This document shows, piece by piece, positions 9,244-18,609 of a DNA stretch of 64,000 nucleotides. The notes below the pieces were generated by a model. The model worked only from the letters and a program-made list of their open reading frames with translations. It did not search any database and was not told where the DNA came from. Location: contig NC_003228.3 of assembly GCF_000025985.1 (NCBI RefSeq), positions 3,534,001 to 3,598,000 of the forward strand, given 5' to 3'. The first letter of the stretch is position 1. Each line of letters opens with the position of its first letter. This DNA comes from Bacteroides fragilis NCTC 9343. Lineage in GTDB: Bacteria; Bacteroidota; Bacteroidia; Bacteroidales; Bacteroidaceae. Both the position numbers and the translations under genes were made by a program.

Positions 9244-10257
9244 ATGAAACAAATCAATGCAGTAATTACAGGAGTTGGAGGATATGTGCCCGATTATATC
9301 CTGACTAATGATGAGATATCCAGAATTGTAGATACCACCGATGAATGGATCATGGGACGTATCGGAATCAAAGAAAGACGCATCCTGAATGAAGAAGGAC
9401 TCGGCACCTCATACATGGCACGAAAAGCTGTCAAACAACTGATGCAACGTACTCAAAGTAATCCGGATGATATTGACCTGGTAATTGTAGCTACCACCAC
9501 TCCCGATTATCGGCTTCCTTCAACGGCTTCCATTTTATGCGAAAGAGTGGGGTTGAAAAATGCATTTGCCTTCGACATGCAAGCGGTCTGCAGCGGTTTC
9601 TTATATGCATTAGAAACCGGGGCTAACTTTATCCGTTCGGGAAAATACAAAAAAGTCATTATTGTTGGTGCCGATAAAATGTCGTCTGTGATAGACTACA
9701 CCGATCGTGCCACCTGTCCTATTTTCGCTGATGGTGCAGCAGCTTTCTTGTTGGAACCCACAACAGATCATTTAGGAGTTATCGATTCCGTTTTAAGAAC
9801 AGACGGCAAAGGACTTCCTTTTTTACACATGAAAGCCGGTGGTTCAGTTTGTTCACCTTCTTATTTTACAGTTGACAACCACATGCATTACCTTCACCAA
9901 GAAGGACGTACAGTATTTAAATATGCTGTAGCCAATATGTCAGATGCATGTGAGTCGATCATCGAAAGAAACCAACTGACAAAAGATGAAATAGACTGGG
10001 TCGTTCCCCACCAGGCCAATCAACGTATCATCAGTGCTGTTGCCCAACGTCTGGATGTACCATTAGAAAAGGTTATGATCAATATTGAACACTACGGCAA
10101 TACCAGTGCAGGTACGCTTCCATTATGCATTTGGGATTTCGAAAATAAACTCAAAAAAGGTGATAATTTGATTTTCACCGCTTTCGGAGCCGGATTTGCC
10201 TGGGGAGCTGTTTACGTTAAATGGGGATATGATGGCAAGACAAATAACGCATGTTAG
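9244..10257 (+). CDS. fabH: Beta-ketoacyl-ACP synthase III
   Basis: Condenses acyl-CoA with malonyl-ACP to start type II fatty acid synthesis in the cytosol. 337 aa with the complete KASIII catalytic triad: Cys116 in [11 protein letters not shown], His256 in VPHQANQR and Asn286 in [25 protein letters not shown] near the N-terminus is the CoA/substrate-binding segment. In Bacteroides such enzymes may use branched starters, which cannot be read here. The rpmF/plsX genes that often accompany fabH are absent. It has its own promoter and may be followed by amylase in one transcript (95-bp gap). Confidence 0.95.
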   Translation: MKQINAVITGVGGYVPDYILTNDEISRIVDTTDEWIMGRIGIKERRILNEEGLGTSYMARKAVKQLMQRTQSNPDDIDLVIVATTTPDYRLPSTASILCERVGLKNAFAFDMQAVCSGFLYALETGANFIRSGKYKKVIIVGADKMSSVIDYTDRATCPIFADGAAAFLLEPTTDHLGVIDSVLRTDGKGLPFLHMKAGGSVCSPSYFTVDNHMHYLHQEGRTVFKYAVANMSDACESIIERNQLTKDEIDWVVPHQANQRIISAVAQRLDVPLEKVMINIEHYGNTSAGTLPLCIWDFENKLKKGDNLIFTAFGAGFAWGAVYVKWGYDGKTNNAC

Positions 10258-10351
10258 TCTAATCACAAACGCCGATATCCTTTCTTTCAGTGCTTTTGGG
10301 TAAACACAAGAAACCTTATCATACACTTCTTTGTTATTTTCCGATAACTAA

Positions 10352-11809
10352 ATGCATTGGATAATGGAAAATGGTGTAATGATGCAGTATTTTGAATGGA
10401 ATCTGCCAAATGACGGAAATTTATGGAAACAATTAAAAGAAGATGCGTCACATTTACATGAGATTGGTGTGACAGCAGTATGGATTCCCCCCGCTTACAA
10501 AGCCGACGAACAACAAGACGAAGGTTATGCAACCTACGATTTGTATGATCTCGGCGAGTTCGATCAAAAAGAAACCGTAAGAACGAAATATGGTACGAAA
10601 GAAGAACTGAAAGAAATGATCGATGAATTACATAAAAATCATATTTCCGTTTATCTGGATGTAGTACTGAATCATAAGGCAGGAGGTGATTTCACTGAAA
10701 AGTTCATAGTTGTAGAAGTCGATCCCAATGATAGAACCCAAGCATTAGGAAAACCGTTCGAAATACAGGGCTGGACCGGATACAGCTTCCATGGACGTAA
10801 GGATAAATATTCAGACTTCAAATGGCATTGGTATCATTTTTCAGGAACCGGTTTTGACGATGCCAAAAAGCGGAGTGGCATCTTCCAGATACAGGGTGAA
10901 GGCAAAGCGTGGAGCGAAGGGGTTGACAATGAAAATGGCAACTACGATTTCTTATTATGCAATGATATAGACCTGGATCATCCTGAAGTAGTCACCGAAT
11001 TGAATCGTTGGGGAAAATGGGTTTCCAAAGAGCTGAACCTCGACGGAATGCGTCTGGATGCCATCAAACACATGAAAGACAAGTTCATTGCACAATTCCT
11101 GGATGCGGTAAGAAGCGAAAGAGGAGACAAATTCTACGCTGTTGGCGAATATTGGAATGGTGATTTGAACACACTCGATGCATACATAAAATCCGTGGGT
11201 CACAAAGTCAACCTATTTGATGTTCCATTACATTATAATTTATTCCAAGCATCACAAGAAGGCAAGAATTATGATCTGCAGAATATCCTAAAAAACACAT
11301 TAGTCGGGCACCACTGTGATCTGGCAGTCACTTTTGTCGACAATCACGATTCGCAATCGGGCAGTTCCTTGGAATCACAAATAGAAGACTGGTTCAAACC
11401 ATTGGCCTATGGTCTGATATTATTAATAAAAGACGGTTATCCTTGTTTGTTCTACGGAGATTATTATGGTGTCAAAGGAGAAAACTCACCTCATACCCAA
11501 ATCATTAATATTCTTCTGGATGCCAGAAGAAAATATGCTTATGGCGATCAGATTGAGTATTTCGATCATCCTTCCGCCATTGGCTTTATTCGTACGGGAG
11601 ATGAAGAACATGTCGGTTCCGGTTTAGTCTTTTTAATGTCTAATGATGAAGCCGGCAGTAAAAAGATGGATTTGGGCGAAGAACATAAAGGTGAAATATG
11701 GCATGAAATAACCGGAAATATTCAGCAAGAAATCACATTAGACGAAAAAGGAAGTGGAGAATTTTCTGTTAATACCCGTAATATTGCTGTTTGGATAAAA
11801 AAGAATTAA
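10352..11809 (+). CDS. Cytoplasmic alpha-amylase, GH13
   Basis: 485 aa, no signal peptide, so it should act on intracellular glycogen or imported maltodextrin. All four GH13 regions are present: LDVVLNHKAGGD, GMRLDAIKHM (nucleophile Asp236), AVGEYWNGD (acid/base Glu266) and FVDNHDSQ (Asp333). The opening GVMMQYFEWNLPNDG is typical of the bacterial cytoplasmic GH13_5 group. The true start may be the second ATG at 10364 (MENGVMMQYFEWN), which matches homologues better. It is followed after 1 bp by the BrkB gene, so the two are cotranscribed. Confidence 0.93.
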   Translation: MHWIMENGVMMQYFEWNLPNDGNLWKQLKEDASHLHEIGVTAVWIPPAYKADEQQDEGYATYDLYDLGEFDQKETVRTKYGTKEELKEMIDELHKNHISVYLDVVLNHKAGGDFTEKFIVVEVDPNDRTQALGKPFEIQGWTGYSFHGRKDKYSDFKWHWYHFSGTGFDDAKKRSGIFQIQGEGKAWSEGVDNENGNYDFLLCNDIDLDHPEVVTELNRWGKWVSKELNLDGMRLDAIKHMKDKFIAQFLDAVRSERGDKFYAVGEYWNGDLNTLDAYIKSVGHKVNLFDVPLHYNLFQASQEGKNYDLQNILKNTLVGHHCDLAVTFVDNHDSQSGSSLESQIEDWFKPLAYGLILLIKDGYPCLFYGDYYGVKGENSPHTQIINILLDARRKYAYGDQIEYFDHPSAIGFIRTGDEEHVGSGLVFLMSNDEAGSKKMDLGEEHKGEIWHEITGNIQQEITLDEKGSGEFSVNTRNIAVWIKKN

Positions 11810-11810
11810 A

Positions 11811-12746
11811 ATGGAAATCCATTCCGAAAGAAAGAAAAGACTTAGTTTATCCCTGCTTTTCAAAATAATAAAAGATACAGTTTGGGGATTCATAGACGAC
11901 AGCGTTATGAGGTTGAGCGCTTCATTAGCCTATGCGACTTTGTTTTCAATTATTCCTTTTCTTTCCCTTCTAGTCACTGTCGGTGTCTTTTTCCATATGG
12001 ATTTGGCCAATCAACTTTATGTCCAACTACAACCGATTGTGGGCCCTGAAGTTACCGAGGCCCTTCGTTCTATTATAGAAAATGCAGAAAATACAGACTC
12101 CTCCAGGTCGGCCGCCTTTGTCAGCTTAGGTATCTCTATTTTGGGTGCCACCACTATTTTTGCAGAAATACAAAGTTCATTAAATTCAATTTGGGGAATA
12201 AAAGCCGTCCCTAAAAAGAGCTGGCTTAAATTTATTAAAAACCGGATACTTTCTTTCTCAATAATACTTGTATTTGCCTTCATTCTCCTGATTACATTCA
12301 CCATTACCAATATAATCGGAGAACTCAGTCAAAAATTCATCTTTAAGTATCCGGAAGTAGCCGATTCGTTGGTAAAAGTGGTAGGAATCATCATAAATAT
12401 GAGTGTCACTACCATCATCTTTACACTCATATTTAAAATATTACCCGATGCCAAAATCAAAAGCAAAGACGTTTGCATCGGAGCTGTTGTAACCACCATA
12501 CTGCTACTGATAGGTCAATGGGGAATTTCCTTTTATATAGGAATAGCCAATGTGGGAACCGTCTATGGGGCTGCTGCGTTCATGGTGGTTTTCGTCACTT
12601 GGATTTATTATTCTTCCATCATCATATATACCGGTGCAGAGTTTACCAAAGCATGGGCAAACGAAATGGGAGGTAAAATTTTCCCCGACGAATATGCAGT
12701 AGCCACCAAAACCATTGAAATACACGAAGACAAGCCTATCGAATAA
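11811..12746 (+). CDS. YihY/BrkB-family inner-membrane protein
   Basis: 311 aa with six predicted membrane helices. Diagnostic segments are DSVMRLSASLAYATLFSIIPFLSLL near the N-terminus, ILGATTIFAEIQSSLNSIW near residues 110-128, and the last-helix region GAAAFMVVFVTWIYYSSIIIYTGAEFT. The family was once thought to be RNase BN; that assignment is obsolete and the function is unknown. It starts 1 bp after the amylase stop codon. It converges on the DUF202 gene. Confidence 0.92.
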   Translation: MEIHSERKKRLSLSLLFKIIKDTVWGFIDDSVMRLSASLAYATLFSIIPFLSLLVTVGVFFHMDLANQLYVQLQPIVGPEVTEALRSIIENAENTDSSRSAAFVSLGISILGATTIFAEIQSSLNSIWGIKAVPKKSWLKFIKNRILSFSIILVFAFILLITFTITNIIGELSQKFIFKYPEVADSLVKVVGIIINMSVTTIIFTLIFKILPDAKIKSKDVCIGAVVTTILLLIGQWGISFYIGIANVGTVYGAAAFMVVFVTWIYYSSIIIYTGAEFTKAWANEMGGKIFPDEYAVATKTIEIHEDKPIE

Positions 12747-12760
12747 TCTAGAATAAAAAA

Positions 12761-13081
12761 TCACTTCTTCCGTGACGATTCATTCTCAGTATCACGACAT
12801 GTTTTCGTATACTGTTTCAGATGCTTTCTCATTTGTTCGAAACGGACAAAGCCCAAGAAAAACAAGAAGATTCCGGCTATAATACATCCCCACGCCAGCC
12901 CATCCAAACGTGAAATGCTTTCAATTTGAAATATCCCTATCCCCACAGTCAAAAGGTAAAGTGCCATACGGATATATGCAAACAAAGTTCTTTCATTAGC
13001 CAGCTTGGTTCTTTCAAGTGCCAGATGATCACGAAGTATCAACTCTTTATCATTCTCAAAGTTATCGGTAAATGTCAGCAT
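12761..13081 (-). CDS. DUF202-family membrane protein
   Basis: 106 aa from the ATG at 13081 (MLTFTDNFENDKELILRDHLALERT); the frame runs 27 codons further upstream without resembling the family, so the shorter start is chosen. The hallmark is RDHLALERTKLANERTLFAYIRMALYLL, then a second hydrophobic helix (LAWGCIIAGIFLFFLGFVRF). It is a small two-to-three helix inner-membrane protein of unknown function. It stands alone between the BrkB gene (convergent) and the EFR1 gene (same strand, nearly 370 bp upstream). Confidence 0.8.
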   Translation of the reverse strand: MLTFTDNFENDKELILRDHLALERTKLANERTLFAYIRMALYLLTVGIGIFQIESISRLDGLAWGCIIAGIFLFFLGFVRFEQMRKHLKQYTKTCRDTENESSRKK

Positions 13082-13303
13082 AATTATATTAAGGTAACTG
13101 TATCTTAAACGTTTATTTAAAACAATAATTGAGTACAATAGTTCAGGAAACAGAATCTCCATTTATCAAATGACACTGACAGATCCCCCAATCCTGACCA
13201 ATTTACCGTACACTAAAATCATTTTTAGTTATACTTTTCACAACTGGCTAATTAAATTTATGTAAGTAGAAAAATCTCTTCATAAAAAATAATTCTTGGG
13301 ATA

Positions 13304-13343
13304 CAAATAACAAGTTATTAAAATACAAAAGACTTGTTATTTG
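13304..13343. repeat. 12-bp inverted repeat plus extra half-site
   Basis: CAAATAACAAGT at 13304-13315 is exactly complementary to 13332-13343 with a 16-nt loop. The core AATAACAAGT occurs again in direct orientation at 13402-13411. It lies between the EFR1 stop and the DUF202 start. There is no U-tract in either direction, so it may be a protein-binding site rather than a terminator. The rest of the 13.08-13.45 kb gap shows nothing else. Confidence 0.5.
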
Positions 13344-13449
13344 CACACAAGAATCAAATTATAAGGAAATGACGTTAACAATGTTAATTGAAACAAACTC
13401 CAATAACAAGTAAAATCTTGCACAATGCTATGCCACTAACCTTTTTTCA

Positions 13450-14286
13450 TTAAACCAACGTACAGGGATCTTTCTGCTTAACAAAACATTGCGACAGTAG
13501 TACGGCAAACGGGGTATCATATACTCTGGCTTTCTGTGGGCATCCCTTTACACAGGCACAACATTTAATGCAGCGTTCGGCATCCGTATTCAACTCGTCA
13601 CCTTTGGCTATGGCGCTTACAGGACACATTTTCGCACACGCACCGCAGTGAGTACACAAAGATTCATCTTCCACCCAAGGAGTACGGGGAAGGGGAACTC
13701 CACTTTTACGCAAGGCAATCACTTTCCGCAAAAAGCGAAACAATGGAAAAAAAGGCTGACGCGGACGCCGGATTTTACGGACATCGACCGCATATAATTT
13801 TTCCGGTTCGGTAGCAGATGCTATTTTATCTGAAATCTGCTTTCCAAAATCGGCTGCCACAGCAAGGTCACGTTCGTCAGGACGTCCGGCAGCTACGGGA
13901 TATTTTTCTGTACTATAAGAGTGTTCTCCTATGAAAGTAGCACCGGCAATCACTTTAAACCCCTGTTGAATAGCCCAATAATCAAGTTCCATCAACGATT
14001 TTTCGTAAGCACGGTTACCGTATACCACCACGATAACCGCCGGAGTATTACTTCCGCGCACACTTGCCAGACGATCCATGGCCAAAGGGGCTACACGACC
14101 TCCATATACCGGCACGACAATAATAGCTAATGCAGATTCGGCAATCACTAAATCCTGAGTTGCCTGTTGTGTTAAATTCGTGTTTATCACATTTGTTATT
14201 CCGGTTCCACGAACAATTGCCTCTCCAACTTGTTTAGAGGTGTGGGTAGGCGAGAAATAAATCAAATGGACTTCGTTTGCTGTCAT
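13450..14286 (-). CDS. EFR1-family flavodoxin/ferredoxin fusion
   Basis: 278 aa, cytoplasmic. The first about 160 residues form a flavodoxin-like domain ([12 protein letters not shown] binds the FMN phosphate; [19 protein letters not shown] follows). A basic linker ([11 protein letters not shown]) leads to two 4Fe-4S motifs: Cys211, 214, 217, 221 and Cys239, 242, 245, 249, in [12 protein letters not shown] and [15 protein letters not shown]1 proteins are electron carriers of anaerobes; the redox partners are unknown. The gene is transcribed alone from a TACCTTTG promoter just upstream and diverges from rho. Confidence 0.88.
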   Translation of the reverse strand: MTANEVHLIYFSPTHTSKQVGEAIVRGTGITNVINTNLTQQATQDLVIAESALAIIVVPVYGGRVAPLAMDRLASVRGSNTPAVIVVVYGNRAYEKSLMELDYWAIQQGFKVIAGATFIGEHSYSTEKYPVAAGRPDERDLAVAADFGKQISDKIASATEPEKLYAVDVRKIRRPRQPFFPLFRFLRKVIALRKSGVPLPRTPWVEDESLCTHCGACAKMCPVSAIAKGDELNTDAERCIKCCACVKGCPQKARVYDTPFAVLLSQCFVKQKDPCTLV

Positions 14287-14306
14287 AATAGTTACTTTTT
14301 ATGCAA

Positions 14307-14314
14307 CAAAGGTA
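14307..14314 (-). promoter_or_regulatory. -7 promoter box of the EFR1 gene
   Basis: Minus-strand TACCTTTG about 21 bp from the EFR1 start codon, matching TAnnTTTG. The -33 element is not clear. Confidence 0.6.
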
Positions 14315-14367
14315 CACTTTTATGAAGAAAAAAAGAGTAAACGAAGACAAAAACCAAAATTATTTAT

Positions 14368-14375
14368 TATCTTTG
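14368..14375 (+). promoter_or_regulatory. -7 promoter box of rho
   Basis: TATCTTTG followed by C. It predicts a leader of about 180 nt before the chosen rho start at 14561, long enough for leader-based control, though no fold was established. Confidence 0.6.
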
Positions 14376-14560
14376 CGGCGTTGAAACATTCCGAACCCCT
14401 CCAACGGGAGACAAATTCGGATTTCCGATTCAGCCAAACATCCCTAATTCATCATTTAAAGATTATTGCGTTTGTTAAGTTTCCGACCTCTGCGTCGCAG
14501 CTTCAGCCGTACGTATTTCAACGAATAAAATTAAAATATTTAAATAACTCACTATACTGT

Positions 14561-16627
14561 ATGTATAACATCATTCAATTGAACGACAAGAATTTGTCGG
14601 AACTACAAGCTATTGCCCAGGAATTGGGTATCAAAAAAACAGACTCACTTAAGAAAGAAGAACTTGTCTACAAAATCCTCGACGAACAAGCCATAGCCGG
14701 AGCTACTAAAAAGGTAGCTGCCGACAAACTGAAAGAGGAACGCAAAGAAGATAAGAAAAAACGCTCTCGGGTGACAGTAAAGAAGGAAAACGCCGACAAG
14801 GTTTTCTCTTCTACCAAGAATGGAGAAGTAACCAAAACAGATGCCAAAACACCTGCAGCCAAAACACAGCCACAACCTAAAACAACAGAACCGACCCCAG
14901 AAACAGCTAAAGAGGCAAATGCCGAAACAAACGCCACTCCGGCCGAATCTGTCAAAGTGACACCTTATGCCACTCCGAAAAAGAAACCGGGACGTCCCCG
15001 TAAAAATCAGGTAGAAACAGAAGCTAAACCCGCAGAAGAAACTACCGAAAAACCGGAAACAGTACCATCGGCACAAGAAGAAAAGCCCGCTGCCCAACCG
15101 GAAACAGAAAAACGTCCCATCAGCAAACCGATTCTCAAACCCAAACCGGCCGTTGTAGACGAAGAAAGCTCGATCCTCTCGGATATAGATGCAGACGATG
15201 ATTTTATCCCCATCGAAGACCTGCCTTCGGAAAAAGTAGAATTGCCAACCGAACTGTTCGGCAAATTTGAATCGACCAAAGCCGAAGCAGCAACAGCCCC
15301 CGAACCTGTGGCACAACCCCAACGCCCGCGTGTGATTCGCCCACGAGACAACAATAACAACAACAATTACAACAACAATAATAATAACCAACGCAACAAT
15401 AACCAGCGTCAGCCTGTACAACAGCGTCCCATGCCGCAACAAAATGCCGCCGAAGCCGCACCCGTTCAGGAACGCCGCGTGATTGAACGTGAGAAACCTT
15501 ATGAATTTGATGATATCCTCACCGGAACCGGTGTATTGGAAATCATGCAGGATGGTTACGGATTCCTCCGTTCGTCAGATTATAACTACCTCTCTTCACC
15601 GGACGATATCTACGTTTCGCAATCCCAGATCAAACTATTCGGTCTGAAGACCGGTGACGTAGTAGAAGGTGTAATCCGTCCGCCCAAAGAAGGCGAAAAA
15701 TACTTCCCGCTGGTAAAGGTTTCTAAAATCAACGGACGTGATGCCGCTTTCGTACGTGACCGTGTACCGTTCGACCATCTCACTCCGCTGTTCCCGGACG
15801 AAAAGTTCAAGCTTTGCAAGGGAGGCTACTCCGACTCGATGTCGGCACGTGTAGTCGACCTCTTTTCACCAATCGGTAAAGGACAGCGTGCCTTGATCGT
15901 GGCTCAGCCCAAGACCGGTAAAACCATCCTGATGAAAGAAATCGCCAATGCCATCGCTGCCAACCATCCGGAAGTATATATGATCATGTTGTTGATTGAC
16001 GAACGTCCGGAAGAAGTAACCGACATGGCCCGCAGTGTCAATGCGGAAGTGATTGCTTCTACATTCGACGAACCTGCCGAACGCCATGTGAAAATTGCCG
16101 GCATCGTACTCGAAAAAGCTAAAAGATTGGTAGAGTGCGGACACGATGTAGTGATCTTCCTCGACTCTATCACCCGTCTGGCGCGCGCATACAATACTGT
16201 ATCTCCGGCATCAGGAAAGGTACTCTCGGGTGGTGTGGATGCCAATGCACTACACAAACCGAAACGTTTCTTCGGAGCAGCCCGTAACATAGAGAACGGA
16301 GGTTCGCTCACCATTATCGCTACTGCCCTGATCGACACCGGTTCGAAGATGGACGAAGTAATCTTTGAAGAGTTCAAGGGTACAGGTAACATGGAGTTGC
16401 AGCTCGACCGCAACCTAAGTAACAAACGTATCTTCCCTGCTGTCAACATTGTGGCATCGAGCACCCGCCGCGACGACTTGCTGCTCGACAAACAGACACT
16501 GGACCGCATGTGGATTCTACGCAAGTATCTGTCGGATATGAATCCTATCGAAGCAATGGATTTCGTAAAAGACAGATTGGAAAAAACCAAAGACAACGAC
16601 GAGTTCCTGATGAGCATGAACAGCTAA
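14561..16627 (+). CDS. rho: Transcription termination factor Rho with disordered insertion
   Basis: Hexameric RNA-dependent ATPase that ends transcription. The frame opens at 14381, but the first 60 codons lie in the leader and look non-coding; the ATG at 14561 ([23 protein letters not shown]) gives 688 aa and starts at the Rho-N helical domain. A Lys/Pro/Glu-rich stretch and then an Asn/Gln-rich run (translated from 15340-15440) form an insertion of about 250 residues absent from E. coli Rho (419 aa). The RNA-binding cold-shock fold follows ([17 protein letters not shown]), then Walker A (AQPKTGKT) and Walker B ([16 protein letters not shown]). Phase separation driven by this region has been reported for B. 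thetaiotaomicron Rho. A strong terminator follows at 16656. Confidence 0.96.
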   Translation: MYNIIQLNDKNLSELQAIAQELGIKKTDSLKKEELVYKILDEQAIAGATKKVAADKLKEERKEDKKKRSRVTVKKENADKVFSSTKNGEVTKTDAKTPAAKTQPQPKTTEPTPETAKEANAETNATPAESVKVTPYATPKKKPGRPRKNQVETEAKPAEETTEKPETVPSAQEEKPAAQPETEKRPISKPILKPKPAVVDEESSILSDIDADDDFIPIEDLPSEKVELPTELFGKFESTKAEAATAPEPVAQPQRPRVIRPRDNNNNNNYNNNNNNQRNNNQRQPVQQRPMPQQNAAEAAPVQERRVIEREKPYEFDDILTGTGVLEIMQDGYGFLRSSDYNYLSSPDDIYVSQSQIKLFGLKTGDVVEGVIRPPKEGEKYFPLVKVSKINGRDAAFVRDRVPFDHLTPLFPDEKFKLCKGGYSDSMSARVVDLFSPIGKGQRALIVAQPKTGKTILMKEIANAIAANHPEVYMIMLLIDERPEEVTDMARSVNAEVIASTFDEPAERHVKIAGIVLEKAKRLVECGHDVVIFLDSITRLARAYNTVSPASGKVLSGGVDANALHKPKRFFGAARNIENGGSLTIIATALIDTGSKMDEVIFEEFKGTGNMELQLDRNLSNKRIFPAVNIVASSTRRDDLLLDKQTLDRMWILRKYLSDMNPIEAMDFVKDRLEKTKDNDEFLMSMNS

Positions 16628-16655
16628 AGAGTTCCTTTTGTGAACAAAATATAGT

Positions 16656-16692
16656 AAAAAGAGTGAGATTCTGTTTGAATCTCACTCTTTTT
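16656..16692 (+). terminator. Rho-independent terminator of rho
   Basis: Perfect 16-bp stem, AAAAAGAGTGAGATTC at 16656-16671 and its complement at 16677-16692, with a 5-nt loop TGTTT. It ends in a T-run. Confidence 0.9.
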
Positions 16693-16703
16693 ATTTAGCT
16701 TTG
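16674..16703 (+). promoter_or_regulatory. Promoter of the sensor-kinase pair, overlapping the terminator
   Basis: TAGCTTTG at 16696-16703 matches the -7 box; TTTG at 16674-16677 lies 18 bp upstream, inside the loop of the preceding terminator. The sensor kinase ATG at 16759 is about 50 nt below the predicted start site. Confidence 0.55.
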
Positions 16704-16758
16704 CACTACATGCATCATAAACAAGCATAAAACAAACATCGGGAAAACAACATTTACT

Positions 16759-18609
16759 GTGGGAAAGTCTTTCAATATAGCGCTTATAGTAATAGCAGTA
16801 ACCTTATACTCTGTCACTACATATGCTGCCGATAACAAAGCAACAAGGCACGTGTCAGCGCTGCTGGACCTGATCGACAACAGCCTCAACTATAGTAAAG
16901 AAGCTCCCAACGACAGTATTATCCAATGGGGCAACGAATTGGCTCCTCTCCTGAAAAAGCAGAAAGAATATAAAACTCTATTTCAGTTGAAACAACTGAT
17001 TGTGACAGCTTATGCCTCACGAGGAGACATGAATATGGCCATCGACCATGCCCGCCGGATGTATAAGGAAGCCAAAGAATTGAATTCCCCCATCGGTATA
17101 GCTCTTTCCAGCCGTGCCATTGGGGATGCCTACTTGAATGCCAATATGCAGGAACCCGCCATCGAATCTTATAAAGAAGCTCTGGAGTTGCTTGACAAAA
17201 TACCGGGTAGCGAAATCCTCGAACAAGAGATTCTTCCGAAATTCATCCTGACCCTGATTCAGACCTCGCACATGGACGAGGTACGCATCTATCTGCAAAA
17301 GTTTGAAAACCTGTATGCCGATAACCCTAATCCTACATTCCACTTTTTCATATGTGCGTGCAATGCCTACTATAACATCGAGTCCGGTGATCCCGAAAAG
17401 GGAAAAGCCGAACTGGACAAAGCCAGGAAAATCCACGAACAACTGAATTATCTCTACCTGCGTAGTATCTACAACTATATATTGGCCCAGTACTATCAAG
17501 CTGTCGGGAAGTATGAACTGGCCCTGCAACAATACGAATGCCTGACAAAGGTCCCTAAAGCACCTGCCCCCAACAAACACATCGGTTTGCAGCTTGAGTG
17601 TGCCCAACTGCTGACTCAAATGGGACGAACGGAAGAAGCCTATCGTATCTATCAAAAGGCCAACCGGCAAAAAGACTCTTTGAACGCTCTGAGCTATGCC
17701 CGGCAAATCAATGACCTACGGGGAATGTACCAGATAGACCGGATGGAAATCCGGAACCAAATTCAACGAAACCAAATCATCTTGTGGATCATCATAGCTT
17801 CCATCTTTATATTGATGCTTGTTTTGCTGTTGATTGTCCGCATCCGGCAGGAGTCCAACCGACTTCTCCGCTCCAAAGAAGAATTGGAAATAGCCCGTAA
17901 GTATGCCGAGAACTCGATACGTACCAAAAGTCTGTTCCTGTCGAACATGAGTCACGAAATACGAACACCACTGAATGCACTTTCCGGATTCTCATCCATC
18001 CTGACCGACGAATCCATCGACAATGACACACGGTATCAATGCAATGACATCATCCAGCAAAACTCCGAACTGCTGCTAAAGCTGATCAATGATGTAATAG
18101 ACCTGTCAAATCTCGATCCCGGCAAGCTGACTTTCAATTTTAAAGAATGTGACGCCGTCAATATATGCCGTAACGTAATCAACACCGTAGAGAAGGTGAA
18201 GCAGACACAAGCCGGAGTCAGTTTTGTCACTTCACTGGATAGACTGACTTTGCGTACAGACGAGGCACGCCTGCAACAGGTATTGATCAACCTGCTGATC
18301 AATGCCACCAAGTTCACTACCGAAGGAAGTATCACCCTGACATTAGAAAAAGAATCGGAAACCATGGCTCTGTTCACTGTGACAGATACCGGATGTGGTA
18401 TCCTCCGTGAAAAACAGGACCAGATATTCAATCGTTTTGAGAAACTGAACGAAGGTGCACAGGGAACAGGTCTGGGACTCTCGATCTGTCAACTTATCAT
18501 CGAGCAAATCGGAGGGAGAATATGGATTGACCCGGACTACACCGAAGGTGCGCGATTCCGGTTTACACACCCCGTCCGGCCCGCAAAGGAAAAGGAGGCA
18601 GAAAGATGA
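16759..18609 (+). CDS. TPR-containing sensor histidine kinase
   Basis: 616 aa. A signal peptide (to about Ala24) is followed by a periplasmic region of TPR-like helical repeats (about 30-330), one membrane helix at about 340-361, then a HisKA domain with phosphoacceptor His399 in SNMSHEIRTPLNALSGF and an ATPase domain. The ATP site is complete: N-box NLLINATKF (Asn515), G1 DTGCGI (Asp543), F-box IFNRF and G2 GTGLGLSI. It has no receiver domain and no response regulator is adjacent, so its phosphotransfer partner lies elsewhere. It overlaps the next gene by 4 bp (ATGA). Activity is likely; the signal is unknown. Confidence 0.92.
   Translation: MGKSFNIALIVIAVTLYSVTTYAADNKATRHVSALLDLIDNSLNYSKEAPNDSIIQWGNELAPLLKKQKEYKTLFQLKQLIVTAYASRGDMNMAIDHARRMYKEAKELNSPIGIALSSRAIGDAYLNANMQEPAIESYKEALELLDKIPGSEILEQEILPKFILTLIQTSHMDEVRIYLQKFENLYADNPNPTFHFFICACNAYYNIESGDPEKGKAELDKARKIHEQLNYLYLRSIYNYILAQYYQAVGKYELALQQYECLTKVPKAPAPNKHIGLQLECAQLLTQMGRTEEAYRIYQKANRQKDSLNALSYARQINDLRGMYQIDRMEIRNQIQRNQIILWIIIASIFILMLVLLLIVRIRQESNRLLRSKEELEIARKYAENSIRTKSLFLSNMSHEIRTPLNALSGFSSILTDESIDNDTRYQCNDIIQQNSELLLKLINDVIDLSNLDPGKLTFNFKECDAVNICRNVINTVEKVKQTQAGVSFVTSLDRLTLRTDEARLQQVLINLLINATKFTTEGSITLTLEKESETMALFTVTDTGCGILREKQDQIFNRFEKLNEGAQGTGLGLSICQLIIEQIGGRIWIDPDYTEGARFRFTHPVRPAKEKEAER

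Noticed and set aside
14381..14560. 60-codon N-terminal extension of the rho frame
   Set aside because: It lies between the promoter box and the family start, lacks similarity to Rho-N sequences and looks like leader RNA.
14645..15461. Long minus-strand frames across the rho insertion (Cys/Phe/Gly-rich)
   Set aside because: They mirror the biased Lys/Pro/Glu codons of rho on the other strand and have no start signals.
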